A stretch of 61,353 nucleotides of DNA from Sporodiniella umbellata (lineage: Eukaryota > Mucoromycota > Mucoromycetes > Mucorales > Rhizopodaceae), in contig JAIXMR010000107.1 in the NCBI GenBank assembly GCA_025677835.1, positions 35,001 to 96,353 on the forward strand. The letters run 5' to 3'. Shown one piece after another: positions 36,660 through 52,952 of the stretch; the first letter of the stretch is position 1, and every line of letters begins with the position of its first letter. The translations under genes were made by a program, and so were the position numbers. Below the pieces are notes generated by a model. The model searched no databases and had not been told where the DNA came from. It saw nothing but the letters and a program-made list of their open reading frames with translations.

Positions 36660-37325
36660 TTAATAATCTTTGCCTTTTGACCTTCGATCGTTTTTCTTTT
36701 GCGACGCTCTTTTTTTGAACTCTTTTCGATTGTTCTCTTGTATACTTTGTCTAATAACAATAAATATCGTATTTTTTTTTTTTTTTTTGGAAAACTTACA
36801 AGATGCGAATGCGTTTCAACGTGGCTTCGTCTGCCTCTTTAGGCACCGCCACCGCCTCTTGAATCTCACGTACGAGTTTGGTATAACAGTCCTGGAGGTT
36901 CTTGGATTGTGAACGTGTCTTTTCAGAAGTGATGATCAGCTCATCCTCTTTACTTTTTCTTAGACTGCTCTTGTTTCTTAATCTCTCTTTGGCATACTCT
37001 GGAATCCAATCCGCTTTTGAAAGTTGAAGTCTTAAATCTACTTTACTGTTCACTACAAAGAGAGAGAGAGAGTTTTCTTTGATGAGTTTATCAACAGACA
37101 TCACTTTTTTTTTTTTTTTTTTTTACCTTTGTTTACATTCTGACCTCCGGGTCCACTACTACGACTGAAGGTGGTAGTGACTTGATCTTTAGGGATAAGG
37201 TGTTGGTTGAAGTTACTTTGCCATAGAGAAGCTTCTTTATAACTCCAAACTTTCAAAACCAAATTTTGTACGCTGAAAAAACGAACAGTTTGAAAATACT
37301 TCATACCCAAAGGAGGGGGGGACAT
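36660..37325 (-). CDS. Mitochondrial ICT1-like peptidyl-tRNA hydrolase
   Basis: Three exons (37325-37127, 37052-36800, 36750-36660) join in phase to 180 aa (173 if the second ATG, 37304, is used). A codon-independent release factor relative: it should hydrolyse peptidyl-tRNA on stalled mitochondrial ribosomes. The catalytic motif is present as SSGPGGQNVNKVNSKV, followed by the family text WIPEYAKERL and SEKTRSQSKN. The C-terminus is Arg/Lys-rich (RKEFKKRASQKKNDRR), as in ICT1, where it reaches the mRNA channel. The N-terminus (MKYFQTVRFFSVQN) fits a presequence. Intron 1 begins GTA followed by a long A run. Confidence 0.88.
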
Positions 37326-37354
37326 ACAAAAATGAATTTATTTTTAAAAAAGGG

Positions 37355-37394
37355 GGAGGAGGAGGAGGAGGAGGAGGAGGAGGGAAAAGCGCCC

Positions 37395-37434
<40 letters not shown>
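37355..37434. repeat. (GGA)n microsatellite next to a 39-base poly(A)
   Basis: A GGA run (37355-37384) is followed by 39 uninterrupted A (37396-37434), in the short gap between the PAB1 stop and the ICT1-like start. Confidence 0.9.
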
Positions 37435-37436
<2 letters not shown>

Positions 37437-37452
37437 CAAAACTTTTTTTTTT

Positions 37453-41127
<3,675 letters not shown>

Positions 41128-42314
41128 TTAGAGGAAAGATGCCTAAAAAGAAAGAGGGGATAAGTCACGGGAAAACACGTGAACTTGTTTCAAGGTGGAC
41201 TTACACGACGAGCAGCTTCTTCGAGATCGCTGTCGGTTAATTTGTTTTTATCGTCGTCACAAGGGATTTCGTAGACGCCTCCCAAGATAACAAAGGGGTG
41301 ATAGGCAAAGAGGGAGAGATCGCTCATCTCAGTCACACCGGAAAGAACCAGGACAGGATCGATTTCAGAGCTGATGCCAGCCACGATATCTGTGTCCATA
41401 CGGTCACCGATAATACAGGTTTCCAAACGGCTCAAGCCAAGTACACGTTGGGCATAACGCATGATCAAAGCCGAGGGCTTGCCACAGAAGAAGGCCTTGG
41501 TCTTGGTCACCAACTCTACACAGGCAGTGAAAGCACCGGTAGCAGGAATCTTGCGGCCTTGGGAATCCAAGGTTTCGACATCCAAGTTGGTGGAAATCAA
41601 CTTGGCTCCGTTTTGAACCAGCTGTACAGCCTTGGTCAACTTTTCAAAGTTATAGACAGCCGATTCACCCAAAACAACATAGTCAGGGTTGTGGTCATTC
41701 ATAAAGAAACCCTTATCGTAAAGAGCATAGGCAAGACCGGGTTCACCAATCACGTAACAGGTGCCGCCCTAGACAAGCACGTTTGAGTCTTTTCTTTTTT
41801 TTTTTTTTTCTTTCTCCTTTCACTTACCTCAGGCATTTGAGAGTGCAAGAAATAGGCCGTGGCTTGACCCGAGGTAAAGAAGTGGTCCTCAGTAACGTCA
41901 ATACCAAGACGGCCCAACTTTTGTTGCAACTCACGGGGAGTAGGGGCAGAGTTATTGGTCAAGAAAAGGAATTTTTTGTTGTTCTTTTGCAAGAATTCGA
42001 CAAACTCTTTAGCACCCGGCAGCAATTTGGATCCCTAAAAGAATACGTTTTAATACCAATCACGGATACAAACAACCTCTTACGTGATAGATCACACCAT
42101 CCATATCAATGATATAGCCCTTCTTTTGGCGAATGGCATCCAAACGCTCTGTGTGAAGCACAGGGTCGCGGAACAAAGCCCAGTCTCTAGCAGAAATACC
42201 GGCTTCAGGGCCACCAAAACCAGGCGTAGTTGGGTTGCTTTGGTTAGCTAATTGAGCAGCAAAGTTAGCAGCCATATCAGCACTAGAAACTTCAACAGTA
42301 GGAATAGTGGACAT
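41128..42314 (-). CDS. HAD-superfamily p-nitrophenylphosphatase-like phosphatase
   Basis: Four exons (42314-42084, 42034-41828, 41768-41205, 41142-41128) join in phase to 338 aa. A HAD subfamily IIA phosphatase (PHO13/NagD/phosphoglycolate phosphatase group). The nucleophile motif is DMDGVIY, motif II is FLTNNSAPTPREL, the motif III lysine lies in GKPSALIM, and motif IV is GDRMDTDI. The 70-residue N-terminal extension with an Ala/Asn-rich segment is longer than usual. The last exon adds only four residues (ASFL). The likely job is dephosphorylating small metabolites, perhaps phosphoglycolate repair; the exact substrate is inferred. Confidence 0.9.
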
Positions 42315-45300
42315 GATCTATAGAAAAATAGATTGATATAATAATAAAAAAAAAAAAAAAAAAAAAGAGAGAGAAAACGCTGCAGGTGCCTTTCGTATTA
42401 TATAGAACGCTGACTTTGTATTCCAAGCTTTAACCCAATCCAGCTGTTATCGATTCATATCAACATTACGTCAGGACTCATTGTTCACTTTCAACACACA
42501 AAAATGGGTGTGCACCTGTCAATTTTCCTACTCCGGCCGCCTTTCCTCTCATTATCAGGTGCCTTTTATCAGGTACCCAGACGACGTATAATTTAAACAG
42601 TAGCACAAAATATGCGCTCCTTTCTTCTACGGTTCCGAATCATCACAAAGTCAGCCGATGTTGTTGAGCGTCTTTATCTGCTTATCAAGTAGAAAAAGCT
42701 CGACTTAAGCCAAGTTCCATCATAAAAACAAGTGTAGCCTTTTTTTTTTTTTTTTTTTTTTTTTTCTTGCGGGGAAGAGTCCTGATGGTGTGCTTTACCC
42801 CAAGTTTATTTGGCTTGCAAATAAACTTTATTTCGATTTCCTATCCACAAAAAAAAAAAAAAAAATTAGTGATTGATTTTTCAAGGGGAACTTTTACGCG
42901 ACCTGTACGCATCCACCCAACCTACGTCATTCAGAAAAGTCGTAGCCTAATATACACTAGACTTCACGCCATTCATTTATTTACCTTTTTTTTTTTCTGG
43001 CAAACGGGATTCTACCACACAAACGCGATTTGAAATAAACCGCTTCAAAAAAAAAAAAAAAAAAAAAAATGCACGCTTTTGCAGTAAAACAACAAACAAG
43101 ATGAAACCGAGAATTGTTTACTGCGAACAAAAAGTGTGTTTCAATAACAGGCCTAATCAAAATCAGTAGGAACCCGTTGTTTACTTCTTTTTTAGAAAGG
43201 CGTTTGTGATGGCCATTCCCAAAGTCGGTGTTGAAAAAGTAACCGTTGGTATCTGAAAGCTCTTGGAGCTTTATTTTATCAGTCGTGTACATGTGATCTG
43301 ACGCAACCAAAAATAAAAATATAACGCGCGTTGCGGCTTTTACCTTTTTTTTTTTTTTTTCAAGTCAGTCCATCTACCTTTTCGTGTGACTCCTCTAACA
43401 ACATAGATCATGTCCAAAACGATGATTTACATACCTTCTATCTATAAAAAGGGGATATCTTTTGCCAGGGAAGGCAATCAATAGAACCTTCGCGTGGGTT
43501 GTGTACCCGAATCAATTGGAAAAAGTAACCGAGAAACAAGGCTACAGGACAAGTTTTTTTGATTGATTGATTTATACTCAAGGGTCAAGTGTTCCAAAAA
43601 GGAGAACAACCTTAAGAGACCAACGCACTCTGAAAGAACGGGTTGCAAAAGGTTCTGCTTGGCAAGAGAGAATTAACGAAACCTTTAAACCACCACATAG
43701 AATTTCTTGTAGACTGCTTCAACAGCTATTCCTCTTTAACTCTTGCAGCGAATCATCAAAAACGATCGACTTTATAATCATTAAAAAGAGAGTTGCCACT
43801 TGATTTGATATGGCTGTTTGGATTTTTGAAAGCCAGTATGGCTTCATGTACAATAAGGCTACCCAAAGAGGTTGATTTTGGAGCTTGCATGTACAGAAAA
43901 AAAAGTCATCCAACTAGCCTTTCTCAAGCCTATGGGTATATTCCTAACATAATACATTCCAACAAGGACTGTTGAATGTCTCATAGCTAATTATGAACGT
44001 CAACCAATACTGGAAATATGGCGTATTTCACATAATTTAGTATAAAGAAAATTATAAAAATCGTGCATAATAAGTTTGAATGGACCGGATTTATGGCGAC
44101 AATGTTTTGAGAAAGGCAGGGAAAAATTAATGGGGTTCCCAAGCTTCGGTACTGTTTGCCTGATTGTCAAGAGGGGGGGGGGAGAGAGAGTTTATGTATG
44201 TTTTTACTAATGAGTTGTAAAACCGAAATACGACGCCAGGAATGTCTACAACTGACATACGTTGTTAGGAATCTGCGTATTGAAGTTAAGATAGCGTCTT
44301 TAAAAAGACTACATCGAGCAACCCTAGAGAGACACTCTTTTGTGTAAGCTAGATGTCATTGTTGCTGATGTAGGCAGTACGAAGAGATGAGTTGGTCAAT
44401 GTATACACGGTACTGATCGCTTTCATTTGAAAACCGATAGCTATTTATTAAAAAACTCAATCACATAGATGAAAGCTCAAAGTTTGTAATAGAATAGAGC
44501 TGTTCAATCCAACGTATATTGTTTGATTTTATTTTAACAGGATTAACCAAGATAAGAAATACTTAATATCAGCCCAACCAAGGCTATCGAGTGTGTGTAA
44601 ATTTAGCCTGTACAAAGCTAGAATTTTGACAGTGCAACTACAAGTACAAATCATAAAAATAACCCTGAGGAACTCAATAAGGAACGTATACGTACAGAAA
44701 AAAAAAAAAAAAAAAAAAGCTGAGGTAGTAATGGAGGAGTGTTAGACGAATATAAAGTGCACAGTTGTTGTCCAAATAGATACGTCACTGTCTTATACTA
44801 CAAATCATATCTCTTTCAGTGTCTTGTATAAAAGGAAGAGGTGATGTTTTGTTACATCCAAGTAAGTCTTTATCATGAGTACCTCTCCAGCTTTATTTTA
44901 GCAAAGTAAGTTACCAAAGCAAAAAACTCTACTAGGAGTCTCGTAATGACAATCGCAGTTTTCAGAATTGAACCTTTGTTTGTATTTATAAAATCAGTCT
45001 CTCCTTTTTGTCCTTGTTCTATTGTTTAGCTTACTATGGTATGGCTGAGAATGGTATTTGAGCTCAGTAAATAACACCTATAGCATTTCAACCCGGAGTG
45101 ACTCAAGTGTCATTGAGTTTTCCTTTTTTTTTTTTTTTTTTTTTTTTTTTTCAATCATCCTCTATTTTAAGCTCGTATTTATTTAAAAGCATGTTGGCTG
45201 TTTCTATCAAACACCTCTTCTCTACCTTATAATTGGTTATCTGACCTTACCCATTCAGTAGGCTTTAACTAATCATACAAAACCTTCGTACAAATAGCGT

Positions 45301-45521
45301 AGTTTGTAATCTACCAATGAGAGCCCAGAAGCCAATATTTTTATCATGCCACACTTTTCTTTGTGTCAGTGAAAAAGACAAAGATCAGGCATTATGAAGT
45401 GGTATGATTTTTTTTCGATCCTTCTTGAGAAAAAAGATTTTTTTGTCAATATAAATAAGAGCATCCCTTTTCTTTTTTTTTTTTTTTATTATTATTATCA
45501 TTTATTAATCCACAGTAACAA
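42315..45521. other. Gene-poor region, 3.2 kb
   Basis: Homopolymers at 42341-42366, 42739-42765, 43049-43069, 44699-44718 and 45124-45151. A plus-strand stretch near 43580-43860 (KERVAKGSAWQERINETF, then AVWIFESQYGFMYNK) reads like protein across a stop and frame change and may be a relic. No gene supported. Confidence 0.5.
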
Positions 45522-45767
45522 ATGTCTGCTCTTAACAATTTCCTCAGAAACTCAAGAAAGCCCGAAATTTATCCTCTCTTTGGTATCTTAACTTTTGCTC
45601 TGTCTGGTGCTGGTTTCTTCATGTATCGTGCAGCTAGAGCACCTGATGTCTCTTGGGATCATAAATCAAACCCTTACCCTTGGCAGGATATCAAGGACGG
45701 TGAGCAAGTCAAATTGATGACTGTCAATCACACTATGGATCGTCGTTGGGATCGCACAAAATGGTAG
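45522..45767 (+). CDS. MLRQ/NDUFA4-like mitochondrial respiratory subunit (B12D family)
   Basis: Intronless coding region, 81 aa. The family pattern is clear: KPEIYPLFGILTFALSGAGF with one membrane helix, then YRAARAPDVSWDHKSNPYPW. Members are small inner-membrane subunits of complex I or cytochrome c oxidase (NDUFA4). A CCACAG acceptor eight bases before the ATG suggests a 5' UTR intron. Confidence 0.85.
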   Translation: MSALNNFLRNSRKPEIYPLFGILTFALSGAGFFMYRAARAPDVSWDHKSNPYPWQDIKDGEQVKLMTVNHTMDRRWDRTKW

Positions 45768-46239
45768 AATCCAATGTCACACATAAAAACGCCCTCTGTC
45801 ATGTAAATTGTAGCTGTCTTTACTTTCTTCCCCACATATACCACCTGTCAATAGTAACAATAAAATAAATTAAAACAAGAGTTTTATATCTTTATTTTTT
45901 CACTTTCGATTCTTACCTCTAGGAGGTTTTTACTTTGCGCTTTGTCTTTTCATAGCTAACTATCTTTACAGCTGTTCACTCGTGGATCTAGACAAAAACA
46001 GATTACCAACAAAAATCAAACAATCGAATCAAAGAGGCAGTCTGTTGTCTTGGAGACACAAATCATTTATGTAGCGTTGTGTACATACGCATACTCACTC
46101 AGGTATCTGAAAGTGCAAAGGATCCCACAGTAACGGACAATAAATATTTTTTCACACGCTCCTATTATTTTCTTTTACTTTTTTGATTTTTGACCTTTCT
46201 TTTCTTTTTTTTTAAGAAAAAATACAAAAGAAAACCAGT
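45768..46239. other. Intergenic, no gene recognised
   Basis: Holds the 3' flank of the MLRQ-like gene and the promoter of the hydratase gene. T-rich run just before 46210. Confidence 0.6.
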
Positions 46240-47390
<1,151 letters not shown>

Positions 47391-47544
47391 ACCCCTCTTT
47401 TTTTTTTTCTTCTCTGTTTAAAAATTCAAAGACATCGATAAAATGCCCAAATTGAGATAAAGACGGAGGAGGGAAAAAAAAAAGTCTTTTTTTTTTTTTT
47501 TTTTTTTTTTTCTGTTTGGCTTTTGCTTTTACTTTTCATCAAAG

Positions 47545-48886
47545 ATGGACATAATGACAGACGTTGTGATCAACACAAGTTCATATGAGGAGGCAATGAA
47601 TCTTTCAGACATGGACGAATTTGATTTCAGAGAGACTTCATGTGAAAAAGAAACAGAGATTGAGCTACCCATCAAGATTAGAAAAAAGCCTGGAAGAAAA
47701 CCCAACCCAGCTTCGCCGGCTCTTAGAAAAGCACAAAACCGTGCCGCACAGCGAGCGTTCAGAGAAAGGAAAGAGCGGCATACAAAAGATCTTGAGGCTA
47801 ATATACGTACCCTAAGAGAAGAAAGAGACAAACTATTGAAAGAAAACGAAAAAAATAGAGATGAAAATGAAACCCTAAAAGCAGAGAATTGGTATTTGAA
47901 GGGAATCGTTTTGTCTTTACAGCTCGTTTGTATGCAACACAGACTCGTCATTCCTCAGCACTGTCCTCATATCAATGACGATACATTGGGCGTTCTGGCC
48001 CAGTCGATTCCACAAAGCATCTCCTCTTATCTGAATGTAAATGCAAAAAATAAGTTGGAGCTCTCTTCACGTTTTCTTCAAAAGCCAACCCCTATACCAC
48101 AAGAAAAGCCGCAGCCGCAGCTACATAATCCCACAAACGACATATGGGACATTTATAACGAAAAATCCGGTTTGGAGGATGCTTTTCTTGGTAGTATGCC
48201 TTCACTATCTCCCATGGCGACACCTGAACATGGGAAGATCAACCAGCCTTCTGAACAAAAACAACCTGCTACTTCAAACCTGGCAGCCATACAGTCTTTG
48301 CGTCATCAACTTCGTATGCAGGCTTCTTGTGTTCAGACTGCCTGTATTCCTGATGCCACTCAACCTACTCTCTTACAAGTAAAATTACCAGAACAAACCT
48401 TGTTTTTTCTTTCTTTCTAGATGTTGACCTCTTTTTTTAAAAACAAAAAACTAGCTGGCAATTCCTCACGACCCGCGTATTGACCTCATACCAACTAGCC
48501 ATATGCGTGACCGAATGATTTTATTTCGTGATTTGTTCGACTTGGACGATTGTATTCGCTGTTTGTTAGAAGGGTCAATATTTCATGGAGGAGACCCAGC
48601 AGTTGCAGGCAACTGGCAGATACCAGCTGAGTTTTTTGAAAAGTACTGGTTTTTGACTATCGATTACAATCTGAGACGATACACCAATGAATGGAGAAAA
48701 AAGCAAGGGTTAGAGGAAATGCACTCACCAGCGGCTACTGCAGATTTAACAACATCACAACACCAATCTACAGAAACAATCCAACTTGAAAACGGATTTA
48801 GCCTAATGGGATTATCGTCTCATGTTACACCACCTATTTGGGACGATTTTAGTAAGCTTACTTCTTCAACAATTACAAATAATTAA
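47545..48886 (+). CDS. bZIP transcription factor with C-terminal DUF3425-like region
   Basis: Two exons, 47545-48378 and 48455-48886, in phase, 421 aa. The basic region is KAQNRAAQRAFRERKERHTK near residues 60-80, of the AP-1/YAP fungal type (NRAAQRAFRERK), and a leucine zipper follows. The C-terminal exon begins LAIPHDPRIDLIPTSHMRDR and continues to WQIPAEFFEKYWFLTIDYN, as in the DUF3425 tail found in fungal bZIP regulators. Probably a nuclear stress or metabolic regulator; target genes are unknown. An earlier acceptor at 48417-48420 exists, but its product would lack the conserved start. Confidence 0.88.
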
Positions 48887-49064
48887 TGCTTTTAATTATT
48901 TTAGACCTTTTCTTATCGCCTCCTTCAACCAATATGAACAATCTACCTTTTTAGATTATATGTAAATATGTATTCTTTCTTTATCTTTTTTTGTTTTATT
49001 TATGAAAATATAATACAACATAGATAGACACATACCATGTGCGTCTGTATGTAAACAGTTTTTT

Positions 49065-51362
49065 TTATAAGTTTTCTAATCTAGAAACAAGTCCAATTTC
49101 TTCTTCCACCTCGTGTATTTTTAGCAAAGGAAAAGACCTGTTCCTCAAAACGAGTTCATACACTCGGTTGTATTCGTGCACAGCACCTTTATAATGACCT
49201 TTATCCCAGCCCAAGTTAAGCGCACTACGGATCATCCTTAGGATAAATTCTTCGCGAAGGGTCTTGTCTCTTCTCAGAAACAGTTCATAATCGCGTGCCG
49301 CATCTGCAATGGCCCTTGAAAGCGATTTCTCTTGATCGTCATAGAAATAAGCGTTATAGTATTCAAAACTTGTCAAAGCAGCGCCTTTTTCTGAGGGATG
49401 TTTAGGGTTTCTATAAACAACGCTGATGTTTCCTCTTTCTCCTGCTGGACGGTCTATCAAAGCTTTCTGTGTACCTTCTTTATTTGCTCTACGTACAATA
49501 ACAGCGGACCCATAAAGCAAGCCTTCCATTGCTTGCATTGTAGAGCTCTGTGTTGTGTGAGGAACATAGACAAAATCAGCCGCAGCCCGGCAATACACTC
49601 CCCAACGACGCTCATCCTTAGCCAATGAAATGACATGTACATGGTCTGGATATTTTTTTTGAAGGGCATCCAATTTTTCAAAAGGATACCCTTTACGTGT
49701 GCCCAAAATGATAAAACGCATATTGTGTTCTACAAGCAATTCTGCAGCCCGTGAAAAGCTCTCCAGTCCTACACCTTGTGCAAGCGGGCCATGAAAAAGA
49801 ACAATAGGCCGTTTCAGATCATCCTCTATTAGTATTCGTCTTTTCACTAAGAAAAGCCTAGCTTTGTTTTTAGCGGTCTGTACAAAGTCTTGTGTAGAAG
49901 AAGGTAAAGACCAATAAGTTGGAATATCTGGTACAGACAACGAGAAAGGATTTTGAGGGTTATATAGGAAGGGCTGAGCTTGGATATTGTTTAATGCAGT
50001 CTGAGGATAGAGCATTGACCGATTGAGTAGCTTATCGCTAAAAAACGGATAATCCATACTATAGTAATCTATAGCCCCATCAATACCATAAAACAAAGAT
50101 TGCTCTGACTTTCTTAGTATGCCATCCATAACCAGCTCCCTCAAGTATATCTCTTTCTCTATCTGTATAAACTCTGCTGCTTGGGCACGACTGGTGAAAG
50201 TGATTGCATCCGCTCGATCTACAGCAAATTTGGACATAAACATGCGACCACCATATATATAATTATGTAAACGCTCTCGATCAGCTATGGGCTGCTCTGA
50301 AAAATGATATATGCTGCGTGCCCCATTTGCGTATTTGAGCTCCTCTGTATCGTGCATGGTGTATACAATTGCAGGCGGTCGAGGCCCCAAATCATCCGAT
50401 TCTTTTTTGTCAATCAAATATTTAGCTATATAAGCACTTGATACACCATGTACATGTACAATGTCTACGCGAGGTACAACGCGAATAGGGGCAAATATAG
50501 ACTCTTCGTCTGTAGCTGTTGCTTTATGTGCTATAAATGCAGCAGCGGCTTTAGCAAAGTATTGATCTTGCCACTCTTGAGAGATATGAGGATTTGGAGC
50601 ATATAGATCGCTAGGTGAGGGACTTTTAAAAGATTGAGTAAAAGGTCTTTTGTTGCCTGGACTAATCATATAAACTGGAACAAAATCAGTAGGAGCAGGC
50701 TCTCTTTGTGGGGTGAGGAGAACTGAGGTGTTTATGTTGTTGATCATCTGCCATTCATATCGGTTAGGAGCCTGGACTGGTGGATTGAAAACATGGTGCA
50801 TTCGAAACACACGGAATTCCATAGCTACATTTTGCCCAGTCCGCTTTCCGTGTACCTCAATAGTCATTTCCAGCTCAACTTTATCTGCGAGCTTTCTCAT
50901 AAATGAATAAAGAGGCATGACAACCGCTGTTTGAGCTGACCCAGAAGCTTGTTGGGCAGCAACAAGACCTGTAACGTATCTTCCCATATTGGAAACCGCA
51001 GCTGGCCCAAACTCTTTAGTGATATGATAGACTCTAGTTTCGTTTTTCAGACTGCTTTGTATAGTTGTATCAAGGTGTGTATATTTTACTACTGGATATT
51101 GCCTCTTTACTAACTAAAGAGTAAGTCTTTCTTCAGAGAGAAGCAATTTATGAAAATTTTATACAGTACCGATGGTAACTAATGACTTTTCTTTGCGCAA
51201 CAACTCGTAGCTAGTAGAAAAGAAAACAATTTCTATGAAGACACACCCGATCACTACTACGCTTAAAAAATCCCACCAGTGCCAACGTCGATTTCCATTG
51301 ATGAATTTGCCTTTCAATGAATTTTTAGACGTAAGAACAGACAGTTCTTCCGTCTCAGTCAT
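49065..51362 (-). CDS. Membrane-anchored GT5-like glycosyltransferase
   Basis: Two exons, 51362-51170 and 51109-49065, join in phase to 745 aa. It resembles glycogen/starch synthases in layout: an N-terminal half with VDIVHVHG, AIVYTMHDTEEL and FYGIDGAIDY, then a GT-B C-terminal half with RPIVLFHGPLAQGVGLESF, MRFIILGTRKGYP and MQAMEGLLYGSAVIV. Unlike cytosolic glycogen synthase, it begins with a short basic tail and one transmembrane helix (FLSVVVIGCVFIEIVFF), so it should be a type II protein of the secretory path. The usual KTGGL-type loop is replaced by AVSNMGRYVTG. The substrate is unknown; a cell-wall glycan role is a guess. Confidence 0.8.
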
Positions 51363-52704
51363 CAAATAACTGCACAAGAAGTAAAAAAGAAAAAGTGGAG
51401 AAAGAAAAAGAAGTCTAAAGTAATTGGATTTTTTACTCTTGTACTTCGATCTGATCCTTTAATAGTATCGGAGTTTTTCAAGGCAATCGTGTAACTTGCA
51501 ATTAATATGAAGAGATTCTTCATAAATTACTGAACTAAACCCAACTAGTGAGCGCTAAACCGCCTCTACCTACTGATGAAATGTTCACAAAAAAAAAGCG
51601 CGTAAAGTGCGTATTATAATGGTCCGTTTGTACGCAAAATACATTGAAAGTACGTTGTATAAAGAAAAGACTACACATTAAAGTCGTTTAAATGCAAAAC
51701 ATTTATTTTACATACGTGTTGAAAATCAGCACCAAGACCTTTATAGTCATTGCTTATATGACAGACTCTGCCCCCGCAATAAAATAGACATGTTTTCTTT
51801 GTAGGTGGAGGAGACGTTTACGGTCAATGGCTAGTTCTCAATTCTGCAATTGAAAATACTCTATTTTTATGAATGGAGTTTAAATTATGACAGGTTTTTA
51901 AACTAACAAAAAGTATGATCATGACTTAGTAGTAAACAAAAAGGGGCACAACACTTGAGCGTACTCCTTTTGTAGAGCAGATCTAGGCAATTTTGAGAAA
52001 ATCCGACAAAGCCCTTTGGAAAATTCTTTTACACTTCGAATTTAGAAGATAACGGCCGTTTTTTAACGAGCCAAGATTCTTAGTTAAATCATTGTTATTA
52101 TTTGCTCTCCTGATCACAGAGGTTGCCAAATGTACAATCTACTGATATTTCTCTAGCAGATTCATACTTTCAATAACTTGTTGATTGATCAGCTCGGTCT
52201 CTGTGGCAAAAAAAAAAACCACTTTCGTTTTCCTGCACAAAACGCACTTTTCATTCGTTTAGATTTATAGTATCATCGACAACATGTACATATATAATTC
52301 CACATCTCTTTACTATTAAATTTATATGACTAAACCGTCCAAAAAAGCTCAAGCTTAAACTTGAAATTCAGTTTTGCTTTCAGAGAATAACCAACTCCTT
52401 CTAGATTTGAAGCATATTAGAGAGAAATATTTCTGAAAAGGAGCAATTAAAGCTTATATGCAAGGTATTATAATTTAAAGGGAATAGGAAAAACAAATTG
52501 TGTACAAACTTGCAAGTGCATCTAAATTTTGAATGTTGTTTTATACTTTTAATTCTTTCATCAATTCCAAAGGTAGTCATATACATTAAAAGAAAAGAAT
52601 CACATTTATTATCTAGTTTTAGAATGTTTAAGAAATATTTTTTAGAACAACGGATGGTATTTTTTCGAAAGCCCTTTTATTTTTTCGGTCTCTGATTCGG
52701 CTTA
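51363..52704. other. Intergenic, no gene recognised
   Basis: No convincing coding segment in 1.3 kb. Short runs only. Confidence 0.55.
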
Positions 52705-52935
52705 TCAAACCCCATTAAGATAATACCAATTACTGTAGACTTTACACTGTCTTGTATCATTTTCGTACTCTGCTAAATAAACTGTTTGATCTACTACTCT
52801 ATGACATGAAAATGATGAGCAGTCAAGCCCAGTGACCCGATAAAGCAGATTTTTTGATAAATTTAATTGGTTTATTTGTATTACTAAGTAAAAGAGTTCT
52901 TTTTTATTTTTGTCTTTAAAAAAAAAAATGAACAT
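52705..52935 (-). CDS. Small hypothetical frame downstream of the PEBP gene
   Basis: A 76-codon frame with an ATG at 52935. From residue 20 it reads like protein (LLYRVTGLDCSSFSCHRVVD, then YNDT-like text and YSNWYYLNGV). It begins only 18 bases beyond the PEBP stop on the same strand, so it may be a 3' UTR frame or a separate tiny gene. Unrecognised. Confidence 0.25.
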   Translation of the reverse strand: MFIFFFKDKNKKELFYLVIQINQLNLSKNLLYRVTGLDCSSFSCHRVVDQTVYLAEYENDTRQCKVYSNWYYLNGV

Positions 52936-52952
52936 TAGACTAAAAGGGCATT

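Noticed and set aside
44818..44920. TATAAAAGG followed by a short ATG frame and GTAAGT
   Set aside because: The frame stops after eight codons before the donor; no downstream coding exon could be attached.
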